Shown here one piece after another: positions 1-9,199 of a stretch of 64,000 nt of DNA. Under the pieces are notes generated by a model that saw only the letters and a list, made by a program, of their open reading frames with translations, did not search any database and was not told where the DNA came from. The position numbers and the translations under genes are program-made. Origin of the DNA: an uncultured Bacteroidales bacterium (lineage in GTDB: Bacteria > Bacteroidota > Bacteroidia > Bacteroidales > Bacteroidaceae); assembly GCA_937898885.1 (NCBI GenBank), contig CALDKD010000071.1:1-64000 (forward strand). Reading direction: 5' to 3'. Each line of letters begins with the position of its first letter. The stretch's first letter is position 1.

Positions 1-12
1 CCCTGTGATTCA

Positions 13-1515
13 TCATCCCTTGTTGATGTTCTCCTGAACGAACTTCAGCAGGCTGGCGTTGTCAAGCTGGCTGCGAAGTCTCTCATCGTGGAACTCGGTT
101 AGATATTTGATGAAGTAGTCAACTATTCCGTCGGAGAAAACACCGCGTGATGTGTAGATCTCACGGTCCTTGGCAAGTTCCTGAGCGGCCTCGACGCAAC
201 ATCCGGGCAACTGCTCAAGCGATTCCTGCAGAGCCTTGTTGCCGGCATCGTGAATATTCACGCCCAATCCTACGAAGGTCTTCTCCGCTATCTCCAGACC
301 ATTCGGAATCTCGAATCCGTGACGGGCTGCACAGCACAGGGCTGCCATCAGCAGATACATATCGGCAAAGCCGTCTGAGGCTCTCCACTCGAATGTCTGC
401 TTGCTGCTGAAATCCTTGGCATCCTCCTTCTCCAGCGGATTGCACTTGGCGGCCATATCCATCTGCTTGAGCCAGCCTAACGGCACGCGCACCAGGGCGC
501 TGCGGTTTGAGAATGACCAGCAGAGCGATGTAGGAGCCTCCTGATGCGGCACCAGACGCATAAATGACAGTGGATGCGGATTACCGAATGCCGGCAGTGA
601 GGTGCCGGCGGCCATAAAGCCTGCTATTGCCTTCTTGGCCTCGTCCGTCAGCTCACCGTTGCGGACTGTTGCGGTCTGGCCGTCTTTTGTGAACTTGCAG
701 TGAACGTGCATACCTGAGCCTGCCTTGCCCACGGTGATTTTAGGAGCGAAGGTCAGTGTAACGCCATACTGATAAGCCAGCTGACGCATAACCCACTTTG
801 CCACTACCAGCTGGTCTGCGGCATCCTCTATATCTGTGGGCAGGAACTCTATCTCGTTCTGCTCATAAATCTTGCCGTCCTGCGTGAAGTTGCCAACCTC
901 GCTGTGACCGTACTTGATAAGTCCGCCACACTGCGCAATCAGCCTCATAGCCTCAATACGGAGGTCGTAGAACTTATTGAACGGAGCGCTCTCGTGATAG
1001 CCCTTCTGGTCTGGTGTCTGATAAAGTTCCTCAGCTTCGGCAATGACGTAATACTCAAGCTCGCCCATTGTCTCCATCTTGAGGCCGGTGACCTTCTGGA
1101 ACTCAGAGTGAGCCTTATGCAGGATGTACTGAGGGCTGCTCTCAAACGGATTGCCATCGCGGTCGAAGAAACTGCAGAGAACATCTACCGCAGGAACCTC
1201 GCTGAACGGGTTGACGAATGCGGTCTTGTAACGAGGAATGACGTACAGGTCGCTCTTGCCTGCCTCAATGAACGGGAAGAGGCTGCTGCCATCAACACGC
1301 TCACCAGCCTGAAGGATGTTCTCCAGATGCTCAAGGCTGTTTATTACGAAACCTAAAGTCTTCAACTTACCGTCCCAGCCGCAATAGTGGAAGTTCAGAA
1401 ACTCAACATTGTTCTCGCGGCAGTAACGTACTATGTCGGCACGTGTGAACTCAGCGGCCGGCTTCTGCAGGAATCTGACAAGCAGATTCGGATTCATCTC
1501 AATCTTGCTATCCAT
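13..1515 (-). CDS. glnA: Glutamine synthetase, type I-like
   Basis: A 500-residue cytosolic enzyme expected to join ammonia and glutamate to glutamine at the cost of ATP. Visible family signatures are DGSS (about 75-78), GELEYYV (151-157, metal-binding glutamates), EQNEIEF (218-224), AGSGMHVH (265-272, the ammonium/ATP region) and NRSALVRVP near 338. Length fits dodecameric type I enzymes rather than the ~730-residue type III enzyme also found in Bacteroidales. It lies 14 bases downstream of the GH3 gene on the same strand, so it may be co-transcribed, although the functions are unrelated. The stop codon lies inside the window, so the gene is complete. Some type I-like paralogues act on other amines; the sequence alone does not exclude that. 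Confidence 0.9.
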   Translation of the reverse strand: MDSKIEMNPNLLVRFLQKPAAEFTRADIVRYCRENNVEFLNFHYCGWDGKLKTLGFVINSLEHLENILQAGERVDGSSLFPFIEAGKSDLYVIPRYKTAFVNPFSEVPAVDVLCSFFDRDGNPFESSPQYILHKAHSEFQKVTGLKMETMGELEYYVIAEAEELYQTPDQKGYHESAPFNKFYDLRIEAMRLIAQCGGLIKYGHSEVGNFTQDGKIYEQNEIEFLPTDIEDAADQLVVAKWVMRQLAYQYGVTLTFAPKITVGKAGSGMHVHCKFTKDGQTATVRNGELTDEAKKAIAGFMAAGTSLPAFGNPHPLSFMRLVPHQEAPTSLCWSFSNRSALVRVPLGWLKQMDMAAKCNPLEKEDAKDFSSKQTFEWRASDGFADMYLLMAALCCAARHGFEIPNGLEIAEKTFVGLGVNIHDAGNKALQESLEQLPGCCVEAAQELAKDREIYTSRGVFSDGIVDYFIKYLTEFHDERLRSQLDNASLLKFVQENINKG

Positions 1516-1529
1516 TGTTGTTTAATGTG

Positions 1530-3797
1530 TTATCTTAATGTGAATTTTGTCTCCTTTACATCGCGTGAGTCACCGCCGGCCATAAGGGTGAACTCTCCGG
1601 GCTCGGTGATGAACTCCAGCTTCTGGTTGTAGAAGCCAAGGTCCTCCTTGCTGAGGATGAACTCAACATCTGCGCTCTGGCCGGGATTAAGCTCTACCTG
1701 CGCGATGCCGCGAAGCTCCTTTACAGGGCGTGTCATCGAGGCCACCTCATCACGCACATAAAGCTGTACGGTCTGCTTTCCGGCTGTCTTGCCCGTATTT
1801 GAGACGTGTACCACGGCTTTTATGGTCTCGTCCATAGAGTACTCACTCTTCTCAAGCACCGGAGCGCCTACACTGAATGTGGTGTAGCTGAGTCCATAGC
1901 CAAACGGATAGGCAGGGGCATAGTCAATATCGGTGTATGAGGTGCAGTACTGCCAGCTTGGATTCTCCGGACGCCCTGTGCTCTTGAAATTATAGTATAT
2001 AGGACACTGACCTGTCACGGCAGGGAAGGTCATTGGCAGCTTGCCCGACGGGTTGTAGTCTCCGGAAAGCACGTCGGCGATGGCATTGCCGGCCTCAGTA
2101 CCAAGCCACCAGGTAAGCACTATGGCATCGGCCGACGGCTCCATATCGCCGAATGCCACAGGACGGCCGCACATAAGCAGCACTATTACCGGCTTGCCGG
2201 TCTTCCTGAGTTCCTGAACAAGAAGCTGATGATCGGCAGGCACACTGATGTCTGCCCTTGATTTGGCCTCGCCGCTCCAGTCGCCACGCTCGCCCACCGC
2301 GACGATGACCACATCGGCCTTGGATGCCGCAGCCTTGGCTCCGGCTATCAGAGCGGGATTGGCAGGCTGTGCCAGATGCTCGCCCTGATGTGTCTTTATG
2401 CCGCTCTCAAAGTCATAGCCCTGGGCATAGAGTATCTTTGAGTCAGGATATCTTGCCTGCAGGCCCTCGCGCACCGTAACCATTGCATCGACATTGCCCT
2501 GACTGGCCCAGAAACCGGCCATATCGGCCTTTGAGTCTGCCAGACCGCCTATCAGCGCGATGGTGCCCGGGTTGGCCGGCAAAGGCAGTACATTGTTGTT
2601 CTTTAAGAGGACTATGCTCTTCTTTCCAGCCTCGCGGCTCAGGGCCCTGAGCTCGGGTGAGAGTATGGTTGCAGTCTCACGCTCCTTGTCGCAATAGCGG
2701 AACGGATCATCAAACAGACCCAGCTCGAATTTCTTAAAAAGGATACGCCGGACGGCATCGTCTATATACTCCATCGGCACAGTGCCCTCCTCTACGAGCT
2801 CCTTCAGGCCCTCGATGTAGGCGCGTCCCTCCATATCCATATCGCTTCCGGCCAGTACGGCAACCTTGGCGGCTCCCTTCAGGTCCTCGACATAACGGTG
2901 ACTCACAATCTCGGCAATTGAGCCCCAGTCTGATACGGTGAAGCCCTGGAAACCCCACTCGCCTTTCAGCAAGGCACGCTGGATATATTCATTGGCAGTT
3001 GCCGGAATGCCGTTGATGTCGTTGAAGCTGTTCATAAAGGTGGCTGCGCCTGCCATGGCGCCTGCCTTGTAAGGCGGCAGATACACCTCGTGCAGAGTGA
3101 CATCCGACATATCAACCGTATTGTAGTCCTTACCGGCGATACCGGCTCCGTATGCCGCGAAATGCTTAATGCAGGCCAGAACAGTCTCAGTACTGGACAG
3201 GTCATCGCCCTGAAAGCCACGGACACGGGCCCCGGCAATACGCGAGCCCCACCAGGTGTCCTCGCCGGCACCCTCCATTACACGGCCCCAGCGGGCATCG
3301 CGGGCTATATCGACCATAGGGGCGAAGGTCCAGTGAATGCCCTCGGCGGCAGCCTCCCTGGCGGCACCGGCCGCGGTGCGCCGGATAAGGTCAAGGTCAA
3401 AGCTGGCTGCCTCGGCAAGCGGCAATGGATATACAGTACGCTCACCGTGAATCACATCCAGACCGAACAGCAACGGAATACGCAGGCGCGACTCCATAGC
3501 GAACTCCTGCATCCTGCGGGTCTCGTCTGCGCCTATCACATTAAGCATTGAGCCCACCATACCCTGACGAATCTGCTCCACCTTGGTCTCATCCTTGGTG
3601 GCAGGGCCTGTAACAAGAAAATCGCAGGTGTATTGGTTCATCTGACCTATCTTCTCGTCAAGTGTCATCAACTTAAGCACGGAGTCAACCTTATGGGCAT
3701 ACTCCCCGCTCATCCGGACCCCGACAAGCCTTCCGTCGCCAGTGGCGCAACCTGCCAGAACGACGGCAGCCAATATAGTACACAGCGATTTTCTCAT
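1530..3797 (-). CDS. bglX: Glycoside hydrolase family 3 beta-glucosidase, lipoprotein
   Basis: A 755-residue exported GH3 enzyme that should release glucose or a related sugar from the non-reducing end of beta-linked oligosaccharides. The N-terminus is a lipoprotein signal with lipobox LAGC (Cys17), so it is probably anchored in the outer membrane or periplasm. The GH3 barrel carries KHFA (211-214) and the nucleophile in TVSDW (Asp290). The second alpha/beta domain (about 390-600) and the C-terminal fibronectin-like domain (about 650-755) follow in the normal BglX order. Length matches E. coli BglX (765). It is divergent from the M49 peptidase at 3910; a TATTTTTG box on the minus strand (3826-3833) could be its -7 element. 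Exact glycosidic specificity cannot be read from sequence. Confidence 0.93.
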   Translation of the reverse strand: MRKSLCTILAAVVLAGCATGDGRLVGVRMSGEYAHKVDSVLKLMTLDEKIGQMNQYTCDFLVTGPATKDETKVEQIRQGMVGSMLNVIGADETRRMQEFAMESRLRIPLLFGLDVIHGERTVYPLPLAEAASFDLDLIRRTAAGAAREAAAEGIHWTFAPMVDIARDARWGRVMEGAGEDTWWGSRIAGARVRGFQGDDLSSTETVLACIKHFAAYGAGIAGKDYNTVDMSDVTLHEVYLPPYKAGAMAGAATFMNSFNDINGIPATANEYIQRALLKGEWGFQGFTVSDWGSIAEIVSHRYVEDLKGAAKVAVLAGSDMDMEGRAYIEGLKELVEEGTVPMEYIDDAVRRILFKKFELGLFDDPFRYCDKERETATILSPELRALSREAGKKSIVLLKNNNVLPLPANPGTIALIGGLADSKADMAGFWASQGNVDAMVTVREGLQARYPDSKILYAQGYDFESGIKTHQGEHLAQPANPALIAGAKAAASKADVVIVAVGERGDWSGEAKSRADISVPADHQLLVQELRKTGKPVIVLLMCGRPVAFGDMEPSADAIVLTWWLGTEAGNAIADVLSGDYNPSGKLPMTFPAVTGQCPIYYNFKSTGRPENPSWQYCTSYTDIDYAPAYPFGYGLSYTTFSVGAPVLEKSEYSMDETIKAVVHVSNTGKTAGKQTVQLYVRDEVASMTRPVKELRGIAQVELNPGQSADVEFILSKEDLGFYNQKLEFITEPGEFTLMAGGDSRDVKETKFTLR

Positions 3798-3845
3798 TTA
3801 TAAGCGTATTATACAATGTTACCCACAAAAATAATAAGAATCTGC

Positions 3846-3877
3846 TTTGCACCTATGATAAATGAGGAGTAACTTTG
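3846..3877 (+). promoter_or_regulatory. Bacteroidetes-type promoter for the M49 peptidase gene
   Basis: TTTG at 3846-3849, a 20-base spacer and TAACTTTG at 3870-3877 match the Bacteroidetes sigma-ABfr consensus (TTTG / TAnnTTTG) exactly. Transcription should begin near 3883, which lies after the upstream in-frame ATG at 3862 and before the ATG at 3910, and so decides the gene start. Confidence 0.75.
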
Positions 3878-3909
3878 CGCTAAGTAAGCCAATAAATATC
3901 AACAACTAT

Positions 3910-5904
3910 ATGAAAAAGATTCTCAGAATTATGACAACTGCCTCACTGTTGGCTATAGTAGCCGGATGCGGAGAGAAGAAAGACGATTTCAAGTACACCC
4001 TTGACCAGTTTGCCGACATCAAGGTTATGCGTTACCAGATTCCCGGATGGGAGGAGCTTACTCTGCAACAGAAAGAATATGCATACCATCTGGCCGAGGC
4101 TGCCAAATGGGGCCGTGACATACACTTCGACCAGAACTGCGCGCTCAATATTCCGGCAAGACACGTCATTGAGAACATTCTGAACAATTATGAGGGAGAC
4201 CGCGACTGCAAGGATTTCCAGGATTTTCTGGTCTATGCCAAGCGTTTCTTCTTCGCCAACGGCATACATCACCACTATGCAGAGGATAAGTTCTTCCCTT
4301 CCTGCCCGCAGGAGTATCTCAAGTCTCTTATGGCTGCCGTGGGCGATGAGGACAAGTGCGATGAGCTGATTCCGTTCTTCTACGACCCGCAGCTCTACCC
4401 TCAGCGTCGCTCAACCGCTACAGACGGTGACATCGTGACCCAGTCGGCGGTAAACTTCTATGAGGGTGTGACCAGACAGGAAGTTGAGGACTACTACGCA
4501 TCGATAGCAGACCCGACAGACGAGACCCCGATAGCATACGGCCTCAACACCAAGGTTGTGAAGGATGCCGACGGCAACGTTGTTGAGTTGCCCTGGTGCC
4601 TGAACGGCATATACGGCCCTGCCATTGCCAGGATATGCGATGAGCTGAATGCCGCCGCACAGGTTGCAGAGAACGATATTCAGAAGCGCGCCCTGGGTCT
4701 GCTGGTAAAATATTACGAGACAGGCGACCTGAAGGTTTGGGACGAGTTCAACATTGAATGGGTTAAGGATACCATAGGAACCGTGGATTTCATCAACGGT
4801 TTCATTGAGGACTACAACGACCCTCTTGGCCGCAAGGGCGCGTGGGAAGGCTATGTGAACATCAAGGATCACAAGGCATCGGAGCGCTCGCTTATACTGA
4901 GCGCCAACGCACAGTGGTTCGAGGACAACTCGCCGGTTGACCCGCGCTTCAAGAAGAAGGAGTGCAAGGGCATATCGGCCAAGGTGGTAAATGCCGTATG
5001 TCTGGCCGGCGACAGCTATCCTGCCACACCTATCGGCATCAACCTGCCTAACGCTGACTGGATTCGCAAGATGCACGGCAGCAAGTCTGTTACCATTGCC
5101 AACATCACCCACGCATACGACTATGCCGCACAGGAGATGCCGGCAAGCACCCTGACCGAGTTCGCATACGATGAGGCTGAGATTGAGCTTTACAAGAAAT
5201 ACGGCTCATACGCCGATGAGATTCACACCGACCTGCACGAGTGTCTGGGACACGGCTCCGGCCAGCTGCTCCCGGGTGTGAGCACAACCGCTATGGGCGA
5301 GTATTCATCAGCACTCGAGGAGGCCCGCGCCGACCTGTTCGGCCTGTGGTACACTGCCGATCCCAAGATGGTTGAGCTTGGCATTATGCCGGATAACGAG
5401 GCTTACAAGGCTGAATACTCAAACTTTATCCGCAACGGTCTGATGGTACAGTTCAACCGTGTTGAGCTTGGCCGTCCCAACACCGAGGCCCATATGCAGA
5501 ACCGCAAGCTCATTGCCGAGTGGTGCTACGAGAAGGGAGCCGCCGACAATGTAATAGAGAAAAAGGTTCGCGACGGTAAGACCTACTTTGTGGTTAACGA
5601 CTACGGAAAGCTTCGCGACCTGTTCGGCAAGCTGCTCGCAGAGATTCAGCGTATCAAGTCTGAAGGCGACTACGAGGCCGGAAAGAAACTGGTTGAGACC
5701 TACGCCGTGAACATTGATCCTGAGCTCCATAAGGAGGTGAAGGCCCGTTACGACGCCCTGAGCCTTAAACCTTACGGAGGCTTCATCAACCCCGACATCG
5801 TTCCGGTTGAGAAAGACGGCAAGATAGTTGACTATCAGGTAATCTACAACGACAATTACCTTCAGCAGCAGCTTGACTACGGCAAGAGGTACCGCGCGCT
5901 GTAA
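3910..5904 (+). CDS. Dipeptidyl peptidase III family (M49) zinc lipoprotein
   Basis: A 664-residue metallopeptidase expected to remove dipeptides from peptide N-termini. From the ATG at 3910 the zinc motif HECLGH is at 443-448 and the second M49 motif, EEARAD, at 470-475; both are forms I associate with Bacteroides DPP III. An in-frame ATG at 3862 would add 16 polar residues before the signal sequence, but it lies upstream of the predicted transcription start, so 3910 is preferred. From 3910 the protein begins with a lipoprotein signal ending in VAGC (Cys20), placing it outside the cytoplasm, unlike the cytosolic eukaryotic enzyme. It stands alone as a monocistronic gene, convergent with metK and followed by a shared hairpin terminator. 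Confidence 0.92.
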   Translation: MKKILRIMTTASLLAIVAGCGEKKDDFKYTLDQFADIKVMRYQIPGWEELTLQQKEYAYHLAEAAKWGRDIHFDQNCALNIPARHVIENILNNYEGDRDCKDFQDFLVYAKRFFFANGIHHHYAEDKFFPSCPQEYLKSLMAAVGDEDKCDELIPFFYDPQLYPQRRSTATDGDIVTQSAVNFYEGVTRQEVEDYYASIADPTDETPIAYGLNTKVVKDADGNVVELPWCLNGIYGPAIARICDELNAAAQVAENDIQKRALGLLVKYYETGDLKVWDEFNIEWVKDTIGTVDFINGFIEDYNDPLGRKGAWEGYVNIKDHKASERSLILSANAQWFEDNSPVDPRFKKKECKGISAKVVNAVCLAGDSYPATPIGINLPNADWIRKMHGSKSVTIANITHAYDYAAQEMPASTLTEFAYDEAEIELYKKYGSYADEIHTDLHECLGHGSGQLLPGVSTTAMGEYSSALEEARADLFGLWYTADPKMVELGIMPDNEAYKAEYSNFIRNGLMVQFNRVELGRPNTEAHMQNRKLIAEWCYEKGAADNVIEKKVRDGKTYFVVNDYGKLRDLFGKLLAEIQRIKSEGDYEAGKKLVETYAVNIDPELHKEVKARYDALSLKPYGGFINPDIVPVEKDGKIVDYQVIYNDNYLQQQLDYGKRYRAL

Positions 5905-5915
5905 CCGGGTTGACC

Positions 5916-5942
5916 GGGTCAGGGGACCTGTCCCCTTGACCC
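5916..5942. terminator. Hairpin between convergent M49 peptidase and metK genes
   Basis: The arms GGGTCAGGGGA and TCCCCTTGACCC pair over 11 positions with one bulged base around a short CCTG loop. The position between two convergent stop codons suggests a bidirectional terminator, although no long T run follows on either side. The core resembles a second hairpin at 60676-60706. Confidence 0.6.
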
Positions 5943-5943
5943 G

Positions 5944-7197
5944 CTATAGTCCGAACATCTTGCGGAGCTGCTCAACGAAGTCCAGCTTCTCCCAGGTAAA
6001 GAACTCTATGCCGTCCTTGGTATAAGGCTTGCGGCCGAAATGGCCGTAGGCGGCTGTAGGCAGATAGATAGGATTGCGGAGCTTCAGACGCTCCTCTATC
6101 GCCTTGGGACGAAGGTCGAACACTTTTGCGATTATGCCCGCAATCTGACCGTCTGACTCCTTGACGTGACTGGTTCCGTAGGTATCAACATATATGCTCA
6201 CAGGCTTGGCCACTCCAATAGCGTAAGAGAGCTGAACCAGCATCTCATCGGCGATACCTGCCGCCACCATATTCTTGGCGATGTGACGTGCGGCGTATGC
6301 GGCACTTCTGTCCACCTTGCTCGGGTCCTTGCCACTGAACGCGCCTCCACCGTGCGCGCCCTTGCCACCGTAGGTATCCACAATAATCTTCCGGCCTGTA
6401 AGACCGGTATCTCCGTGAGGTCCGCCTATCACAAACTTTCCCGTAGGATTGACCAGATACCTTACATTGGCATCGAACAGAGCCACTATTGAGGCATCCG
6501 CTATCTTTGACAGCAGACGCGGAATAAGAATGTCCCGCACATCACCGCTGATTTGCGCCAGCATTGTCTGATCGGCGCGGGCCTGTGCCTCTGCGGTATT
6601 GTCAGCGGGCTTGATGAAGTCATCGTGCTGAGTTGACACTACTATGGTGTCTATGCGGATTGGCTTGCCGTCATCGCCATACTCAACGGTAACCTGACTC
6701 TTGGCATCAGGTCTGAGATAAGTCATAACCTTACCCTCTCTGCGAATCTCTGCCAGAGTATGCACCAGTCCGTGGGCCAGAGCAAGTGACAATGGCATAT
6801 ATTCAGGAGTCTCGTTGGTGGCATAGCCGAACATCATTCCCTGGTCTCCGGCACCCTGCTCCATAGGATCCTCGCGCTCAACGCCTCGGTTGATGTCAGC
6901 GCTCTGCTCGTGAATGGCACTCAGCACACCGCACGAGTTGCCGTCGAACATATACTCTGATTTGTTGTAGCCTATACGGTTGATGACGTTGCGGGCAACC
7001 TGCTGCAGGTCAATATAGGCTTCTGACTTGACCTCTCCGGCCAGAATCACCTGACCTGTGGTCACTAAGGTCTCACATGCTACCTTTGAATTCGCATCAA
7101 GGGTAAGAAGTTCGTCAAGGACTGCGTCCGATATCTGATCGGCCACTTTGTCCGGGTGCCCTTCGGACACCGATTCGGATGTGAATAAATAAGACAT
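5944..7197 (-). CDS. metK: S-adenosylmethionine synthetase
   Basis: A 417-residue cytosolic enzyme that makes S-adenosylmethionine from methionine and ATP. It has the N-terminal GHPDKVADQISDAVLDE segment, the central GDQGMMFGYA loop and the C-terminal GGGAFSGKDPSKVDRSAAY phosphate-binding motif. It is somewhat longer than the E. coli enzyme (384). It lies 66 bases downstream of the CNNM-family gene on the same strand. That gap contains a short tandem repeat but is too small and repetitive for a SAM riboswitch, so no methionine-specific leader is visible. The ATG start is supported by the immediate SYLFTSESVSEGHPDK beginning typical of the family. Confidence 0.97.
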   Translation of the reverse strand: MSYLFTSESVSEGHPDKVADQISDAVLDELLTLDANSKVACETLVTTGQVILAGEVKSEAYIDLQQVARNVINRIGYNKSEYMFDGNSCGVLSAIHEQSADINRGVEREDPMEQGAGDQGMMFGYATNETPEYMPLSLALAHGLVHTLAEIRREGKVMTYLRPDAKSQVTVEYGDDGKPIRIDTIVVSTQHDDFIKPADNTAEAQARADQTMLAQISGDVRDILIPRLLSKIADASIVALFDANVRYLVNPTGKFVIGGPHGDTGLTGRKIIVDTYGGKGAHGGGAFSGKDPSKVDRSAAYAARHIAKNMVAAGIADEMLVQLSYAIGVAKPVSIYVDTYGTSHVKESDGQIAGIIAKVFDLRPKAIEERLKLRNPIYLPTAAYGHFGRKPYTKDGIEFFTWEKLDFVEQLRKMFGL

Positions 7198-7206
7198 TGG
7201 TTGTTA

Positions 7207-7234
7207 GCTATTGGCTATTGGCTATTGGCGGTTG
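7207..7234. repeat. Tandem 7-base repeat upstream of metK
   Basis: Three perfect copies of GCTATTG (7207-7227) are followed by a degenerate fourth, GCGGTTG (7228-7234). The array sits in the 66-base gap between the CNNM gene and metK. Confidence 0.8.
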
Positions 7235-7263
7235 GCGCAACAGGCAATACCGTTATTAATTAA

Positions 7264-8313
7264 TCAATTCTTTTTCTTTTTATCTGAATGCTGCTGACGC
7301 TGCTGCCAGCGCTCACGGGCATATTGCTGCATATCGCCCACGACATCACTCTCATCTACTATCTCCAGGCCGAGGATGGTCTCAAGAATGTCCTCAAGTG
7401 TAAGGATACCCTGAAAAGTGCCATACTCATCTATTATTACCGAAATCTGCTCTTTTCCCTTCAACAACTCGTCCCAGATATCGCCAAGCGATGTCTCCTC
7501 ATTGAAGAATTTGATGTCGCGACGGATATCGCCCAGACGTACATTGAACTTGTCATCGGCCAGACGCTCCAGTGCCTCACTTCTAAGAATGTAGCCGGTG
7601 ATGAACTCAGGCGAGTCTGAATAGACAGGAATCCTGGAGTGATGCAGATACTCGTTATCCTTGTAATACTCCTTCACCGTCATAGACTCTGGCGCAATGG
7701 CCGATACTACACGCGGAGTCATAGCATCGTATGCCTTGACGTTGTCAAGCTTAATCAGGTTCTGGATTATCTTGTTCTCGTTCTCCTCAATGACACCCTC
7801 CTCCTCGCCGATATTGGCCATAGCGGAGACCTCCTCACGGCTTACCGCAGCCTCATCGTCCTTGGGAGTTATCAGATGGCTGATCATCTGTACAAGCATT
7901 ACAAGCGGATACATAAGGATTATCAGCACGCTGATTGTACGGGCTGCAAAGCCCATCAGCTTTTTCCAATATGATGTGCCGATGGTTTTAGGGATAATCT
8001 CGGCAAACACAAGAATAAGCAAAGTTACGATGGCAGACACAAGTCCGAACCACTCGCTGCCGAAAATCTGGGTGGCCTGGCTGCCAACACCGGCTGAGCC
8101 GATGGTATTGGCTATGGTGTTGAGCGACAGAATAGCCGCAATTGGTCTGTCGGGCTCCAGCTTCAGCTCCTTGAATCTGGTGGCCGGCCGGTAACCCTCC
8201 TCCTCGCGCATGGTTATGTAGGACAGAGGAGTTGACATAAGAGTTGCCTCGAGTATCGAGCAGAGGAACGAGACCACTAAGGCAATCGATAAAAAGAGAA
8301 ATAAAGCTCCCAT
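7264..8313 (-). CDS. CNNM/HlyC-CorC family membrane protein with CBS domains
   Basis: A 349-residue inner-membrane protein. Residues 1 to about 180 are a CNNM (DUF21) transmembrane domain with the typical SILEATLMSTPLSYI start and an AEIIPKTIG helix. A CBS pair follows at about 205-325. The protein ends in a charged KKKKN tail without the C-terminal CorC_HlyC domain present in longer relatives. Family members are linked to magnesium or other divalent-ion export; that role is inferred here. It is upstream of metK on the same strand, which is interesting because MetK needs magnesium, but I treat that as a coincidence unless co-transcription is shown. It is divergent from the radical SAM gene. 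Confidence 0.85.
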   Translation of the reverse strand: MGALFLFLSIALVVSFLCSILEATLMSTPLSYITMREEEGYRPATRFKELKLEPDRPIAAILSLNTIANTIGSAGVGSQATQIFGSEWFGLVSAIVTLLILVFAEIIPKTIGTSYWKKLMGFAARTISVLIILMYPLVMLVQMISHLITPKDDEAAVSREEVSAMANIGEEEGVIEENENKIIQNLIKLDNVKAYDAMTPRVVSAIAPESMTVKEYYKDNEYLHHSRIPVYSDSPEFITGYILRSEALERLADDKFNVRLGDIRRDIKFFNEETSLGDIWDELLKGKEQISVIIDEYGTFQGILTLEDILETILGLEIVDESDVVGDMQQYARERWQQRQQHSDKKKKN

Positions 8314-8377
8314 TCAGGAAAAACAGTTTAATTCCGCGAAGATACTGCTTTTACGCGGTTCATTCAAATTCTTTGGC

Positions 8378-8385
8378 TAACTTTG
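8378..8385 (+). promoter_or_regulatory. Promoter -7 box for the radical SAM gene
   Basis: TAACTTTG matches the Bacteroidetes -7 box and lies 22 bases before the ATG at 8408. No clear TTTG is seen at the -33 position. An 8-base palindrome (8387-8403) lies between this box and the start codon. Confidence 0.5.
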
Positions 8386-8386
8386 C

Positions 8387-8403
8387 AATATAGAGTCTAT
8401 ATT
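8387..8403. repeat. Perfect palindrome at the transcription start region
   Basis: The arms AATATAGA and TCTATATT are perfect complements around one central G. The element covers the expected transcription start and most of the leader of the radical SAM gene, so it could be an operator or a leader hairpin. Confidence 0.6.
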
Positions 8404-8407
8404 CAAA

Positions 8408-9184
8408 ATGGGAACCATCATCTATCCGTCACCTATATTCGGCCCGGTAAAGAGCAGACGCCTTGGCGTATCGCTCGGCATCAACCTTATGCCACCGGAC
8501 GGCAAGATATGCACATTTGACTGTCTGTACTGCGAATGCGGTCTGAACCAGAACCGCAGACCCGCACGGCGACGCCCTTCCAGAGAGGAGGTACGCGATG
8601 CCCTTGAGGCACGCCTGCAGCAGATGAGGGCCGAGGGACCTGAGCCCAACGTACTGACTTTCGCGGGAAACGGAGAGCCTACGGCCCATCCCGACTTTGC
8701 CGGCATTGTAGATGATGTCACAGCCCTGCGCGACAGATATTTCCCTGACGCAAAGATAAGCGTGCTCAGCAATGCTACCCGGATAAGCGATGAAAAGGTC
8801 TTTGGCGCCCTGCTCAAGGTTGACAACAACATACAGAAACTTGACACGGTTGACGCGGAATACATCCAGGCTTTGGACAGACCGGTCGGCCGATATGACG
8901 TCAGTGAGATTATCAGAACTCTGAAGTCTTTCAACGGACACGTGATAATTCAGACGATGTTTCTGACTGGAAATGCGGATGGGAGAGAGTACGACAACAC
9001 ATCGGAGAGATTCGTTGGCCCGTGGATTGAGGCTGTCCGGAGTATAAGGCCAGAGAAAGTGATGATATACACTATAGACCGCGAGACTCCGGTATCAGGC
9101 CTTGAGAAGGCATCGCACGAGGCTCTGGACGCCATAGCAGAGAGACTTCGCGCAGTGGGAATAGAGACATCCGTCTCTTACTGA
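8408..9184 (+). CDS. Radical SAM protein (COG0731-like)
   Basis: A 258-residue cytosolic protein with the radical SAM cluster motif CTFDCLYC (Cys35, Cys39, Cys42) binding a 4Fe-4S cluster that cleaves S-adenosylmethionine. The N-terminal segment FGPVKSRRLGVSLGIN and the following GNGEPTAHPDF are typical of the uncharacterised radical SAM group annotated near wyosine synthase-like or Elp3-like enzymes. No methyltransferase or substrate domain is attached, so the substrate is unknown. It is followed after 15 bases by dacB, so the two are likely co-transcribed. The start is supported by a -7 box 22 bases upstream. Confidence 0.8.
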   Translation: MGTIIYPSPIFGPVKSRRLGVSLGINLMPPDGKICTFDCLYCECGLNQNRRPARRRPSREEVRDALEARLQQMRAEGPEPNVLTFAGNGEPTAHPDFAGIVDDVTALRDRYFPDAKISVLSNATRISDEKVFGALLKVDNNIQKLDTVDAEYIQALDRPVGRYDVSEIIRTLKSFNGHVIIQTMFLTGNADGREYDNTSERFVGPWIEAVRSIRPEKVMIYTIDRETPVSGLEKASHEALDAIAERLRAVGIETSVSY

Positions 9185-9199
9185 CAATAATTGCTCAAA

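Noticed and set aside
4411..5112. 233-codon open frame on the minus strand
   Set aside because: It lies wholly inside the M49 peptidase gene in antisense and shows no family motif; GC-rich codon structure opens such frames.
7198..7263. Possible SAM riboswitch before metK
   Set aside because: The gap is only 66 bases and filled by a simple heptamer array; no conserved SAM-aptamer helices can be drawn.
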